DNA of 64,000 nt, from positions 5,153,001-5,217,000 of the forward strand of contig NW_026622963.1 of the NCBI RefSeq assembly GCF_023065955.2. Reading direction: 5' to 3'. The stretch comes from Ursus arctos. Taxonomy: Eukaryota; Chordata; Mammalia; Carnivora; Ursidae. Shown here piece after piece: positions 1 through 11,312 of this stretch (the first letter of the stretch is position 1; every line of letters begins with the position of its first letter). The notes beneath the pieces were generated by a model. The model searched no databases. It was not told the DNA's origin and was given only the letters and a program-made list of their open reading frames with translations. A program made the translations under genes and the position numbers.

Positions 1-1107
1 TTAAAACTTTCCACTATCTGGTCCAATTCTAGCTGCTTCTTGGTGCAGACACAGTGCTTTCCATCATTAGAACCGCCTGGAAGCTTTAAAAGACAGATTC
101 TGGGATCCTATCCCTACTTTACTGCAATCATAATATTTGGTGCTAGGACCCAAGAATCTGTGTTTAGGCCTCCCAGGGGATGATGATGACCAGTTGGTTT
201 GGAAACCATTGTCTTACACTTTCAGTCCCTCCTTTCAGTCCCTTTCTCAGTTACCGCCTGTAATACCATTTCTGTGATGTGGCTGATCACAGACTTCATT
301 CTCTGTTTCCACCCATCATTCCTTTAACCCAGCTCACATTCTGTCCCCTCTCTGAGGACCTTGACCACCAGTTTCCAGGAATGGCCCACTTACCTGTATT
401 CCACGAACACCTTTGACCCTCACCTGTTACATCTATTAGTTAAGATGTACGTTTTGAAACTGTAACAGTGCCCCAGAATAAGAATTTTGCCTCATTTAAC
501 ACTCAGAAATATACGTCTGCCTTTCTTAACAGGGCAAGAAAACTCCGTCCTGCGGTGGCCCCAGGGCACCAAGGACACAGGCTCCCGCTATCTTTGCACT
601 CATTCCTGGAATAGTGTCTTCTTTCAAGTGGGCCCAAGGTGGCTCGTCCCCATGCCTTTATTCCAAGCAGTGGGAAAAGGGAAAATGAGTTAAAGGAGAG
701 CAGTGACCTAGGGGTTGCATAGAGCAATTCTGATCACGTCCCAGTGACTAGAACTCATTCACATGGCCATACTTAGCTGCAACAAAGCTCGAGACATTGA
801 ACTTTACTCTGCCACTATATATCCAGTTAAAACTGGGAGTTCTATTAATGGCATGAGTGAACAGGGGGAATAGATATTGGGGGACAACCCAGCAGGTTTG
901 TAATTTTCTCTTTGCTTCTGTGTTCCTAGCTGGACTATAAGCTCTGGGAGAACTGGACCCCTGACTTTTACCTGTTTGTGACCCTTCTGGGTACTAGATG
1001 GCAAGATAAACTGGCAGATGGACCAAGTTCTAGGCTGTAAGTCATATTTTTATTCTAGTCTTTGCTCTCCATGTTTCTTAACCTCCCTGCTTCACAGAAT
1101 CATAACA
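1..1107. other. Intergenic sequence, no gene recognised
   Basis: Short open frames overlap on both strands but none resembles a known protein. None has a CpG-rich promoter or a convincing splice context. No SINE or L1 piece is obvious. Part of 240-480 is pyrimidine-rich and could be very old repeat, but I cannot name it. Confidence 0.5.
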
Positions 1108-1252
1108 TCTAGTTGGAAGGCACTTTAGATATTCTCTAGTCCAGCCCTCTCATTTTTGAGTTGTGGAAGCTAAAAACCAACCAAACAAGAGTAGTGACTT
1201 GTCCAGGACTCAAAGCATCAGACAGAGAAGAGCCAGAGCCCAGGTCTTGTGG
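1108..1252 (-). repeat. MIR-type SINE remnant, antisense
   Basis: The order 'tagtccagccctctcattttt', a gap, 'gtagtgacttgtccagg', then 'agccagagcccaggtcttgt' is the diverged reverse complement of the MIR core and tRNA-related parts. High divergence is expected for this ancient mammalian family. Confidence 0.5.
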
Positions 1253-1726
1253 CCACCAACCCAGACACAGCACTAGGGTATCTTGTATCCAGGAAATGGG
1301 TGCAAGGGACAAGGGACCTCTATGCCGTCTTCCAACTCAGAAACTCAAACTCTGATGCACCGACATGGTCACATTTCAATCATATTATAAATGTAAACCT
1401 GGCTCTGACTGAGCCACTGCCTCCTGCTGAATTCTGCTGTATGTATCAGCAGCCTAGGTGGTCATTCGAGAGGCAGACACGTTCAGAGTTTGGGGGTTCC
1501 AAGGCCATCTAAGAAGCTGCACTAGCTGGGGAAAGCGAGGGAGAGAGATTTGAATGGCCGTACTACCTGGTCACAAGCAGCAAAGTTCCCTGAAAGCTTC
1601 TTCTGAAAGGACTGTGCTCTAGGTGCCTGCCCTCGGGGAATTTGGAATCCAGGTCACACACAGTTAAATAGCAGTGGGGGAGGGTGTGTGCAACCTGAAA
1701 CCGAAGAAATGTCACCAAGCAAACTG

Positions 1727-1876
1727 GCCATAATAATAATAACAGCTTCCATTTATCGCTCAGCTGCAATGTGTGCCCCACTCTGTGATAGGTATTTATT
1801 TTATAGGCTTGATCTCATTAAATTCTCACGACAAGCTTCTGGGATTACTGAAGGTCATAGAGCTGGTAAGTGGTGA
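1727..1876 (-). repeat. MIR-type SINE remnant, antisense
   Basis: It begins with a 'taataataataac' stretch. It continues through 'ccatttatcgctcagctgc' and 'tctcattaaattctcac' to 'ggtcatagagctggtaagtgg', the order of an antisense MIR. Confidence 0.6.
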
Positions 1877-2299
1877 TTAATTGTCGGAGGAGTGGTGTGA
1901 AGACAATAAATTATGGGGCAGTTCAGGAGAGAAGCCTGGGGATAGAGTGGTCCAGGAGGGCTGGGTGGGGGAGGAGAGAGTTCAGCTGGACTCTGAGGGT
2001 GGGTGGGGTGCGTGGAGGGGGAGACGAGGGGAACGTGGGTGCAGATGACAAAGGCAGTGTGCGCACAGGGAACACTGAGTCAACGGACTTGCAGGAAAGG
2101 TGTGGGAGTAAATAAACACGAGGACAAACAACCAAGTTAGGAATTAGGGAGCTGGGGACTAGTGGGGGTGGATGATGTACCCAGTGAGCCATCCTTGGAG
2201 GAGAGATTAAAAAACCAGGCTGAAGCCCCAGAGCTCACACATGGCCCATTGCAAAAGAAACGTAAAGTGACCAAACACGAGAGAGGCAGCTTGTGCCCA

Positions 2300-2785
2300 G
2301 GGCCTTGTGAAAAAGTATATATCTTTTCATCCAGGAATCTCATTTCTAGAGAAAATTTCAGAGACAGTGTGAAAGCCGGAAACAGCCAGATGTCTAATAA
2401 TAGGGGACTCGTTGAATGCATTATGGTAGGGACATAGGACTAAATATTATGTTGCTTCTACAAAAAGTACTTTTGAAGAATGATAATGTAAAGTAAAGAA
2501 GCAGAATGCAAATCAATAGTACGTAAGTTCTTAATTTTAAACTATATCTATTCATGACATAAAATCAAGCATGTGAGCACACGTGTGTGCGTGTGTGTGC
2601 ACGTGCGTGTGTGTACACAAGAAAAAACACTGGAAGGAAAGACACCCAGCATATCTACTGTGATTATCACTGCAGTGTGGGGCGGGGGTGATTTAATTTT
2701 TTTCTTTAGACTTTTCTATATTTAACAGGTTTTATTCAGTGCACATGCACTTTTATAGTAATAAAAATGCTCATTTTTAATCTTT
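2300..2785 (+). repeat. Old L1 3' fragment, sense
   Basis: The text 'ttcatccaggaatctcattt' followed by an A-rich stretch resembles the 3' part of L1 ORF2 plus UTR of old L1M subfamilies. A GT-rich microsatellite lies inside. Family and boundaries are approximate. Confidence 0.5.
2577..2618. repeat. (GT)n microsatellite, interrupted
   Basis: Alternating purine-pyrimidine tract dominated by gt, with interspersed cg and ca steps. The pattern favours Z-DNA and length polymorphism. Confidence 0.85.
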
Positions 2786-2789
2786 TTAA

Positions 2790-3860
2790 AATTTAAACTC
2801 CCCATACTCTGCCATGAAACACTGTAATAAACATCTTGCTTTGCCTTTGGAGATAATTCATTAGCTCGTCCTTGAGTATGCAGACACTAATATTCCAACC
2901 GAATGATTGTTCAGTGATTACCACATCCATAGATTTTTTTTGAAGATTCATTTAAACCTGATACTCCTGGGTCCCCATGGAAAGCTCCCAGCTCGGTGGA
3001 TCAGAAAGACTGAAGTCTCCCATTAATGTTCTCTGTAGCCACTTAGATAAATCGTCTTCCCCAGAGCCATAAATCCTAAATGAACGACACCCTTATTTCA
3101 GGGGACAAGCACCAAAGCCTCTTTCAAACTCAGTGATTTATGAATCTGTGGCTTTCAGCATGTCAGGGGTCCTTCATCAATACCCACAGGGCCTTTCCAG
3201 GTAGAGGAACGGATCACATCAGGTGGAAAGACATTACTGTATTCAGGTCAATAGTTTTCACCTTTATCCTTCCTGCTTGGTTTGGTTTGGGGGCTTATTA
3301 ATTTTTTTCCCTTCCGTTGAAATAGTTGAGGTATTAGCTGAGTAAGAGAGGCAGTGCATTAAATGTAACTTGATCAGAAGCCCAGCCTGCCTTTGCCCTC
3401 CTTGCTTCAGGAGCGACGTAAAGGTTAATAACCGAGAGAGGCCCCCCCACGCTCGACTCCAGGGCGGCACGGCATCACCAAGTGACCATTAGGAGCTCTC
3501 CGTGAATGCCAACGATGGGTGATCAAACAGAGCTTCACCCAAACCAGACCGACCTCTGCATTAGCTCAGCTCTCCATTCATCACTGACCTGACAGCCTGC
3601 AGAGCTCAGTGTAGAGCACGCAGCTCGGTCTTTCTGTTTCACCCAGCGAAATGATCTATGTTCCTAGGACTGAGTGGGAGAGGAGCCGGGGAGGGAACGA
3701 GGGAAATGAAATAGGCTTGTCTTTGGCGTGCTCGGGCAACAGCTCAAAGTGTCTGCTTGAGACTTGAAAAGAAATATCGCACAATGATCTCGCTTGTCCC
3801 TGCTTGCGACTTTCTGGCTCTCAGACAAGGATGGTCCTACCTTAAATAGTTCTCTTTGGG
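2790..3860. other. Apparently single-copy intergenic sequence
   Basis: I recognise no transposon. About 2940-3560 has balanced composition, several possible homeobox or nuclear-receptor half sites and no repeat character. It could be a conserved non-coding element, but nothing in one sequence can prove that. A minus-strand frame at 3664-3981 has no recognisable similarity. Confidence 0.35.
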
Positions 3861-3862
3861 GA

Positions 3863-3985
3863 GGCAGCATGACAGATTGGAGCAAGCACGTAGCTAGCTG
3901 TGTGATTTTGGACAAGTCACTCTGGGCCTGTGTGTTCTCATCTGTAAGAATCATAGGTTGGATGAGAACAGTGGTTTGCAAACTG
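3863..3985 (+). repeat. MIR SINE remnant, sense
   Basis: The stretch from 'ggcagcatgacagattgg' through 'agctgtgtgattttgga' and 'caagtcactctgggcctg' to 'catctgtaagaatca' follows the MIR consensus order closely. Confidence 0.8.
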
Positions 3986-4689
3986 GGTTCCTCAGGGTCT
4001 CACTGTGCCTCAGTGGTGCCGCAGAACCCGCGAGGGTAGGGGTGGGGGGGAGGTTAGCAAATGCCAGGCACAGACACTTCATGTAAGCTTATTGAATTTT
4101 ATCCACAGGCTACTTAAAAATGTGCAGAGAATGATCTTACATGCTAATCTAATTTGTTCTTCACCACTTTGTGAAGACAGATAGTAGTAGTCAGGACAGA
4201 TACCATCTTCTATTCCAGTGACCGTTTTTGCATAATAATCCACCCCAAAACTCAATACCATTAGACCACCATTGTATTAAGTTCACAAATTCTTGGGGTG
4301 AGGATTTCAGGCACAATGAGCAGTGCTTTTCTCTGCTCTCTAATGTCCAGGACCTCAGCTGGGAAGACTTAAAGGCTGGGGGTCTCTCAATGGCCAAGGG
4401 TTAGTCCCATCTGGATGTGTCTTCACTCACATCTGTCTATTGACCGAGCACCTATGCATGGCCTTTCTCTGTGGTTTTTGTCACATGGGCTCGTTTAAGC
4501 TTCCTCTCAGTGGCAGCTGAGTTCAAAGAGCTGGTGTCCCAAGAACAAGGCAGAATTGCACGGTGTTTACGCTAATCTAGACTCAGAAGTCACAAAGGGT
4601 CGCTTCTGCTGTGCTCTACTGGTTGAGGCAGTCCCCAAGTTCAGCCACGATCGAGGAAGAGGACAAGATGCGATAGAAAGGGCGATAAT

Positions 4690-5134
4690 GGGGGAGCCCG
4701 GGTGACTCAGTTGGTTAAGCATCCGACTCTTTTTTTTTTCCTTCCTTAAAGATTTTATTTATGTATTCAACAGAGATAGAGACAGCCAGTTAGAGAGGGA
4801 ACACAAGCAGGGGGAGTGGGAGAGGAAGAAGCAGGCTTCCCGTGGAGGAGCCTGATGTGGGGCTCGATCCCACAATGCCGGGATCATGCCCTGAGCCGAA
4901 GGCAGACGCCCAACGACTGAGCCACCCAGGCGCCCCAAGCATCCGACTCTTGACTTTACCTCAAGCCATGATCTCAGGGTCATGAGATTGAGCCCTGAGA
5001 CAGGCTCCGCACTCAGCGGGGAGTCTGCTTGAGATTCTCTCTCTCTCCCTCTGCCCTCCCCCTGCTCTCACTCACTCATGCATGCTCTCTTTCTCTTTCT
5101 CAAATAAATAAATAAAAATATTTTTATAAAAAAA
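4690..5134 (+). mobile_element. Carnivore SINE (outer element of a nest), sense
   Basis: The tRNA-like head starts 'gagcccgggtgactcag', the body ends TC-rich, and the A-tail is 'aaataaataaataaaa'. It is split at 4731 by a second, antisense SINE. Its continuation resumes at 4937 with a copy of the target sequence. It is an older, more diverged subfamily than the inner element. Confidence 0.92.
4732..4936 (-). mobile_element. Carnivore SINE (inner, younger), antisense
   Basis: Poly-T start, 'gacagccagttagagaggg' body and 'ccacccaggcgcccc' end mark a reverse-oriented young arctoid SINE. It is flanked by a perfect 15-bp duplication 'aagcatccgactctt' at 4717-4731 and 4937-4951, which belongs to the outer SINE. 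Confidence 0.95.
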
Positions 5135-5864
5135 GGGGATGGCCATAATATTATGGCTATCTTTGGAGAATACAGTCTGCCGAGCCTTCCTCTTTTGAAA
5201 GACGAAGAGACCAAGAATTGGTATGCATCGCCTAAGGCCAGATCTTATTGAACCAATTTCTTCAGATTTGCAGTCCTTCCACTTTACCATGATGCTTTTG
5301 GATCAGGGTTTTATCTTTCTGAATTAGCTGGTCATTCATTTAGTGAATGGACTGATTCAAATATGAATCCTCATCTTGGTGGTGTGTGATGAGCCCAGGA
5401 GACCAGTATCTTCTAGTGGATGAAACATTTGGTCTCATCTATTCTCAGAAAATTGGAATGAAAATGTATATAAATCCCATTAAAGTTAAGGTAAAAGGCT
5501 AGGCTCGAGTCCAGCATCCGACGCATAATCAGTACTTAGTAAATGATTGTTTTATTGTGTTTTAATGAATCAACATTAAATCCTTTCCAAAGTCAAGGCC
5601 ATATAAATACTTCTTTTAGGTGGCTTTGATGCTTTGATCGTTCCTATTTGGGCGTTCACTTTTCTCTTTTCTCATTCTCACAATACCTAAGTGTATTTAC
5701 TTCCAATTTACCGGCGAGAAAAATGAGGTCTGAGAGACCAAGAGAGAGCCAAGGAGACAGGGTGGAGCCTGAGAGAAGAATTAGACGTTGGGGGGAAGTT
5801 GCGAAATAGAAAATTTTTTATTGATCCAGCAGCCATCTTTTGGGAAGTGACAATGCCTGGTCCT
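5135..5864. other. No gene or clear repeat seen
   Basis: AT-moderate sequence without a recognised element. Short open frames at 5072-5290 and 5708-5923 (minus) lack similarity, and the first is partly SINE-derived. Confidence 0.4.
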
Positions 5865-6290
5865 ATGCTCGACACAGAATCCAGAGACAAGTCAATGATG
5901 GTCCCTGCTGTTGAGAGCTTCACAGCTCAAAGGAGACACTCTCTAAAACAACCAGCGCCGAAATAGAGCCTGAACCAAGTGCTCATGGAACATAGAGAAA
6001 GCAGTAACAGGCACTGCCTGGCAGACTGGAGGCTTCACAGGGGAGAAAACATGTAACCTGGCTTTGGTGGGAGAGGCAAGAGCTGTCTAGGCAAAGATTG
6101 TGGGGTGGGAACAGTTCCGAGCATGGGGGATACACATAGGAGCACAGAGACATAACAGGATATGATGTGTCTTGAAAAAAGTAGGCATCTGGCCAGTGCT
6201 GGGGGACAGGTGTGAGATGGCCAGAAGGCAGGGACAGAGGCTAGAGAAGTAAGTGGAGGTCATATTGTAAAAGAGTATCGTTAGCATTCC
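5865..6290 (+). repeat. Very old interspersed repeat, family not named
   Basis: The sequence runs 'gtccctgctgttgagagctt', 'ggcttcacaggggagaaa', 'aggcaagagctgtctagg', then a stretch about weight and gain. It has the motif order of an ancient common eutherian repeat, but I cannot assign the family from memory. Confidence 0.3.
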
Positions 6291-7880
6291 TTGCTACCCA
6301 CCTTCCTGTGAGCTTCTCCTTCCTCATAGTCCCACCTCACCTCCAGTTCTGAAAACCCTGCTCTCTGCCTCTCCACAATTAAAATCTGCTCTGGGAAGTG
6401 CCTGCTATCAGTCATATACACTATAGTGTAAATAAATTATCTGTAGCCTAGAAGCTAGTGTGTTCTTTCTTGGAGAGGTTTTTTTTTTTTTTTATTAGAA
6501 ATGTTATTTCAGCATATAAAACAGGAGGTTATTATATCTCTCTAGGCTGTTGTGGAGATCCTTCCTATGGCCAATGACATCCCGGCCCACAGTGAGAGTC
6601 TTACAGGGAAACATCTATCACTCTTCACCAGAGTCAGAATCCGGGGCTGAACTAACCATTTGCCCAACTCAATGTGCCTGTACTGTCCCTGGTCCTTTTT
6701 GAGCTCCCTTGGTGTCTGGATGAGAGCATAATTATCCTAAGAGCTGCCAACCATTTCTCCCAATAAAATACAGTATGCCCCATAATGATCAACCTGCAGA
6801 ACTTTTACCCTTCACATACGACAAGCCAAACTCCTAGGCATGGGGCCGAATGTAAATGTTAACAATCTCATAGCTCATTGCCTATAAAAACTCTTTTATG
6901 GTGTCTAAGTAACAGGCGATTGTCCAGTGCCTGCAGCTAGAGTGGTAATTCCACCTCTTCCTAGCTGAATGAGATGAGTGCTGGTTCTCTACGTGAGAGC
7001 ATGTAGGTTACAGTGATGTTTGGGGAAAGCCAGGTTTTACTGGCATGCCGACACCATTTATTCACAGAGCTGCCAGGGAGGAATGAGCATGTTTCCTTGG
7101 GTGATGGGTTTCCTTCCCTTGCTGACTGTGGATAGGGGTCAGGTCCTGCCTGACCTGCCGGCTCATCGGTGCCCCTTCTCATCTCCCACTTGTTGTCATC
7201 CTTGAAGTCAGCCTGGCCTGGCATTAGCGGGCAGTTGCCTGATCATTAAGCTCCATTCTTGCTGCTTTTTCTTGGATTGTTCTTCTAACCTCTTCTTCCC
7301 ACCGTCTCTCACTGCCTGACCCCAAAGATGGTCTTACTCTTCTCTCACTCCCTGAGTTCTGGTTTCCTGATCTCCCACAGCGCCGATTGCCTTTTCTCCA
7401 TGCTCTGCTGTCCTCTGACTGGTTGCCAAGGCCACTCTGTGTCCTTCACTAAGTACAGCTTTACCCCATCCCTTCCCCAATAGCATCACCCCAGAAGACT
7501 GCCACTGAGTCTCGTGCTGCCGTCCTACTTGCTCTATGTCTTATCCTTGCTCGAAACCCTGCCCTGCCCAATTCCTTTTGAATTGCTCCACTTCCACCTT
7601 CCTTCGGAATGAAGGCTCCATCTTGCCCTCCCTATGCTAACTGTGCCCCAGAGGCTGGAGTCCAGGGGGAGCCCTAGTCTTTGGATCCCAAGACCTCCTC
7701 TTGTTATGTTCAGCAAATGTCAGGCTATGGCTGCTCATATCACCTTGAAGACCCTGATCTGGAATCAGACCCTTTTCCTTTCCATCTTATTTCTGGTCGC
7801 TGCGCTTTGTTCCCTGCCTAGACCTCCTGCTGCCATCTGTGGCTGGGTCTGCCCAGCAACCGGCCATATCTCATCAGTCA
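6291..7880. other. Intergenic sequence, possibly some L2
   Basis: It contains a poly-T run at about 6480-6494 and pyrimidine-rich text at 7250-7760 that could be highly diverged L2. The open frames at 6961-7224 (-), 7020-7205 (+) and 7634-7906 (+) have no recognisable product. Confidence 0.35.
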
Positions 7881-7883
7881 ATG

Positions 7884-8265
7884 CCAGGGTGGGCCAACTG
7901 CTGTGACAAACAACCCCAAATCTCAGTCGCTTAACACATAACAGGTTTATTTCTCACTCACATCAATTCAAGTGTTGACAGTCTACCGCACGGTGATTCA
8001 GGACCACCCCTCCCATCTGGGGCCCCTCCAGCTTCTCGGCCCTTGGAATCCTTAACTGGTTCCTCTGGATCCAGCCAGCCAGTAAATGGAAGGGGACGAA
8101 TATAGCAAGGGATATCTCAGGAGCTGTTAGGACCTGGCCAAGAGATGGCGTTCATTGCTTCTACCCTTATACGGACTGGAGCTAGCTCCTGGTTGCACCT
8201 AGAAAAGGAAGTCCTCCTGGGTGCCAGGAGAAAATGGAATCGTTTGGTGCCCAAGTAGCATTGTC
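7884..8265 (-). repeat. MaLR-like LTR remnant, antisense
   Basis: The start 'gctgtgacaaacaacccc', then 'tctcagtcgcttaacaca' and 'ggtttatttctcactcac', is the reverse-orientation start of an MLT1-type LTR. The remainder is heavily diverged and the right boundary is uncertain. Confidence 0.45.
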
Positions 8266-8960
8266 TTGGCTACGCGGTAGAGACGTCTGTTTCCTAAGGG
8301 CCGTCTCCTGATCCAGCCCACCTTGCCTGCTCCAGCTTATCATTCACCAAAACCTAGAAAGGACTGGACTCCTAAGAAGACATCTCAGAGGTGATGGAAG
8401 ATGTGGACCAGGGTTTTTGCCTTCCTACTCCCTGAGCAGAAGGTGGATCCCAGCAGGGGAGTCCCTCTACAGAGAACCTCAGGGCCTCTATCATCTCACA
8501 AATTGGGCTCTTTCTGACAAGCGTCAGCCTTGCATTTCTTCCAAGAAATACTCTCTTTTCCCTCCCGGGGACTTGTTCAGAGAAGAGATACTCAAGTGAT
8601 AGGTGCTTCGCAAATATCTAGATGGAGGGGAAAAAATGGCATGAAGAATCATTTAGACAAAACAATGTAGATTGCCATGGAAACAATCTTTAGAACACAC
8701 TGGGGAGAAGGAATCATTGTTAACATGGTTCATTTTTGCAGAGATATCCAATCACCAAATTCAATTCTGGACCTTTGTGATGGAAAAACAGCTATTTTGA
8801 GTTGCTGTCTAAGCATTTTATAGTATGACAACCCTGCTCACACCCAGAGTCCGGATATTTAGATAACCTGAGCTTAGGATTCCTCCCCCAAGGTTCCTTA
8901 GCAGATTCCTGCCCTCCTCCTTTTCTCTTCCTGGGGCATCTTTTAAAATAACCATTTAAG
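8266..8960. other. No gene recognised
   Basis: Sequence of unknown origin up to the SINE nest. A 60-codon plus-strand frame at 8417-8599 has no similarity I can recognise. Confidence 0.4.
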
Positions 8961-9405
8961 GGGCACCTGGGTGGCTCGGTTGGTTGAGCATCCAATTCTT
9001 TTTTTTTTTTTTTAAAGATTGTATTTATTTATTTGACAGAGAGAGAGACAGCCAGCGAGAGAGGGAACACAAGCAGGGGGAGTGGGAGAGGAAGAAGCAG
9101 GCTCCCAGTGGAGGAGCCTGATGTGGGGCTCGATCCCAGAACGCCAGGATCACGCCCTGAGCCGAAGGCAGACGCTTAACGACTGCGCCACCCAGGCGCC
9201 CCGAGCATCCAATTCTTGATTTCGGCTCAGGTCATGCACGATCTCAGGGTTGTGAGATCAAGCCCCATGTCCGGCTCCGAGCTCAGCCGGGAGTCCAGAG
9301 AGGATTCTCTCTCTCTTTCTGCCTCTGCACCTCCCCCTGCTCTCTCTCTCTCTCTCTCGAAATCAATAAGTAAAATCTTTAAAAAATTGTTTTAAATAAT
9401 ACAAC
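8961..9405 (+). mobile_element. Carnivore SINE (outer element of a second nest), sense
   Basis: The head is 'gggcacctgggtggctcgg', followed by a TC-rich body with a (TC)n run and an A-rich tail. It has its own 16-bp target duplication, 'aaaataaccatttaag' at 8945-8960 and 'aaaataaccacttaag' at 9406-9421 (one mismatch). It is interrupted after position 9000 by an antisense SINE. Confidence 0.95.
9001..9202 (-). mobile_element. Carnivore SINE (inner, younger), antisense
   Basis: Poly-T, 'gacagccagcgagagaggg' body and 'ccacccaggcgcccc' end. The perfect duplication 'gagcatccaattctt' flanks it at 8986-9000 and 9203-9217. The insertion point within the host SINE matches that of the nest at 4.7 kb. 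Confidence 0.95.
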
Positions 9406-9421
9406 AAAATAACCACTTAAG

Positions 9422-10750
9422 AGCTGAGCCTGTGAAAAGTTGGTGACCTTCGCCCCAACTATCTTATCAGTAATAGGTGTTTGCCACCCTGCTCTCTTAT
9501 ATCTTGCTCGCTCTTGACCTGGGACTGCCCTTCCCACCCCGCCCCTGCTCATTGTCCACCCCCACGCCTGGTTCTGGGATCTGGATGTCATAAATCTTGT
9601 GACTCTACTCCCTTCAGGTATATCACAACCGCACCTTCAATCAAAATGATCCCCTATGCTTCACTTGCCCAAAGTGGCAGCTTGGATGCTAACAGGCTAC
9701 CTGCTGTCTCTGCGTGGGTGGCTGGTACCCCCTCATTCAGCGGGTCGTAGCTGCACAGCCTTCATTCAATATCCTAGCTCCCGGCTTCTCAGCACAATCC
9801 TTCAATCGCACTACCTTCAAGACGCTGGGTTGTTCTAACCACAGAACACATGCTGGTTTGCAGGGAGCCTTTTCTTACCCATCTAATAACCTTTAATGAA
9901 GATAATGCTTTAATTAAGGTAACTTACTGCTTCCCTGTTGGTTAATTTGAAATCAGTGAAAGGTCAAGTTTCCATTAACACAGTGCATTTACTAGGGTGT
10001 TGCAGAAGCGTTTTTATTCTGACAGCAGAGGCTTATACGAATATGGCAAAAATACATATTTATTTGAAATACGCACAAGGAATATCGGAAGCTTATCTTT
10101 TGTATTGCACGGAAAGGAGAAAAGAGACCATCCTTAATTACTGAAAAACGGTTTTTCTCTGACTGTTCTGCCCCAACATATGTGAAAAAATCTATAGGTG
10201 GGGATAATTCTTGGTCAGTAATAATGATTCAATATCAAATACTTAAAGCCTCTAGGGGTTACAAACGTACAGGTGCTACTAAGAAAATGTCAGAAGAGGG
10301 CCATGGCTTCTGCAAGGGAGGCCTCAGAGACGTGGGGTCAACACAGTGCACTTGCTGGGCCCCCACCTGGCAGGTGTGGAAATGCAGTGTCTGTCACCGT
10401 TATCTGCTCGCTTCTCTTGAGGGGCTCTGTCCCTGCCCATTCCCCAGGTTCCCAGCCTTCCTGGAGAAAAGTTGGATGTCCTTCTCATCATAAGGCAAAG
10501 CCATAGTCTAAGCCTGGTCCCAGGAACCAGCTGGGTCACAAGCCATGCTTCATGCATGCTACTGGACTTCTGGAGAGTGGGTTTCTCCTTTCCTTGCCAC
10601 TGGTCTTCCCATCGCATGACACGTATGGCGTCAGGGAGAGGAGAGCCAATCTGGTTGCCTGAAATAGATACCAAGGCTTGATAGAATTACGATTTTTCTT
10701 TTTTCCTTTTTTTCCATTTCTTCCTACAAACATGTGTTAAGTGATGAGGT
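9422..10750. other. Intergenic sequence, no gene recognised
   Basis: Several overlapping 60-116-codon open frames (for example 10324-10674 minus and 10182-10493 plus) sit in GC-moderate sequence. They lack mutual consistency, splice sites or any familiar protein motif, so I treat them as chance frames. Confidence 0.45.
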
Positions 10751-11312
10751 TGTGGAATACAGGTGAAGTTCGGTGGGGTGGAGTCCAGAGCCTACCACCA
10801 AGAAAGAATTCTTGAGATGTCTTTGGTGCAAAATGGTGGTTTATTGAAGCACGGGAACAGGACCCGTGGGCAGAAAGAGCTGCTGCACTGGGGTTGTGAG
10901 GGGTGACTGATTATAGACCATGGGGTTGGGAAGGTAAGGAAAAAGGGAGGTTGAGAAAATACTTTCATATGTTAAAGAACAGTCACAGGATACTGGAGGC
11001 TTTGACGTTGTTAAGTTAAGGTTGTTTACCCCCTCTAGTAAGGCATTAACATGAAGATAGTTGGGAACTTCCTGGAGGCTGCAGATTATAGGGGCATTTA
11101 ATTGTATCTACATTTCCTTCTGGAAGCTAGGTTATTGGCAGAAATGTTTCGTTCTTGTAGACTGCTAAGACATTTGTAAACTGAGGGAGACTCAAGTCTT
11201 ACAGGACTGTGGTCTCTATAGGTTGACTATTTCTTTTTCCTTTAGGGCAGCCAGGAGTGCCTGAGGAATGTCACATACATCCCATGGTGGGGGAGCGGGT
11301 TGCGGGGTGTCA
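10751..11312 (-). mobile_element. Solo LTR of an endogenous retrovirus, class-I-like, antisense
   Basis: On the minus strand a block of about 560 bp begins TG and ends CA. It carries an AATAAA signal (reverse complement around 10850) followed by a T/G-rich R-U5-like portion. No gag, pol or env sequence adjoins either side, so this is a solo LTR left by recombination. A target duplication is not clear, so the edges may be off by several bases. Class assignment rests on size and layout. Confidence 0.5.

Noticed and set aside
4690..5134. tRNA gene from the cloverleaf-like SINE head
   Set aside because: The A- and B-box-like head belongs to a tRNA-derived SINE followed by a TC-rich body and A-tail. 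No stand-alone tRNA was seen.
10324..10674. 116-codon minus-strand frame
   Set aside because: It overlaps several other open frames on both strands and has no similarity to known proteins.
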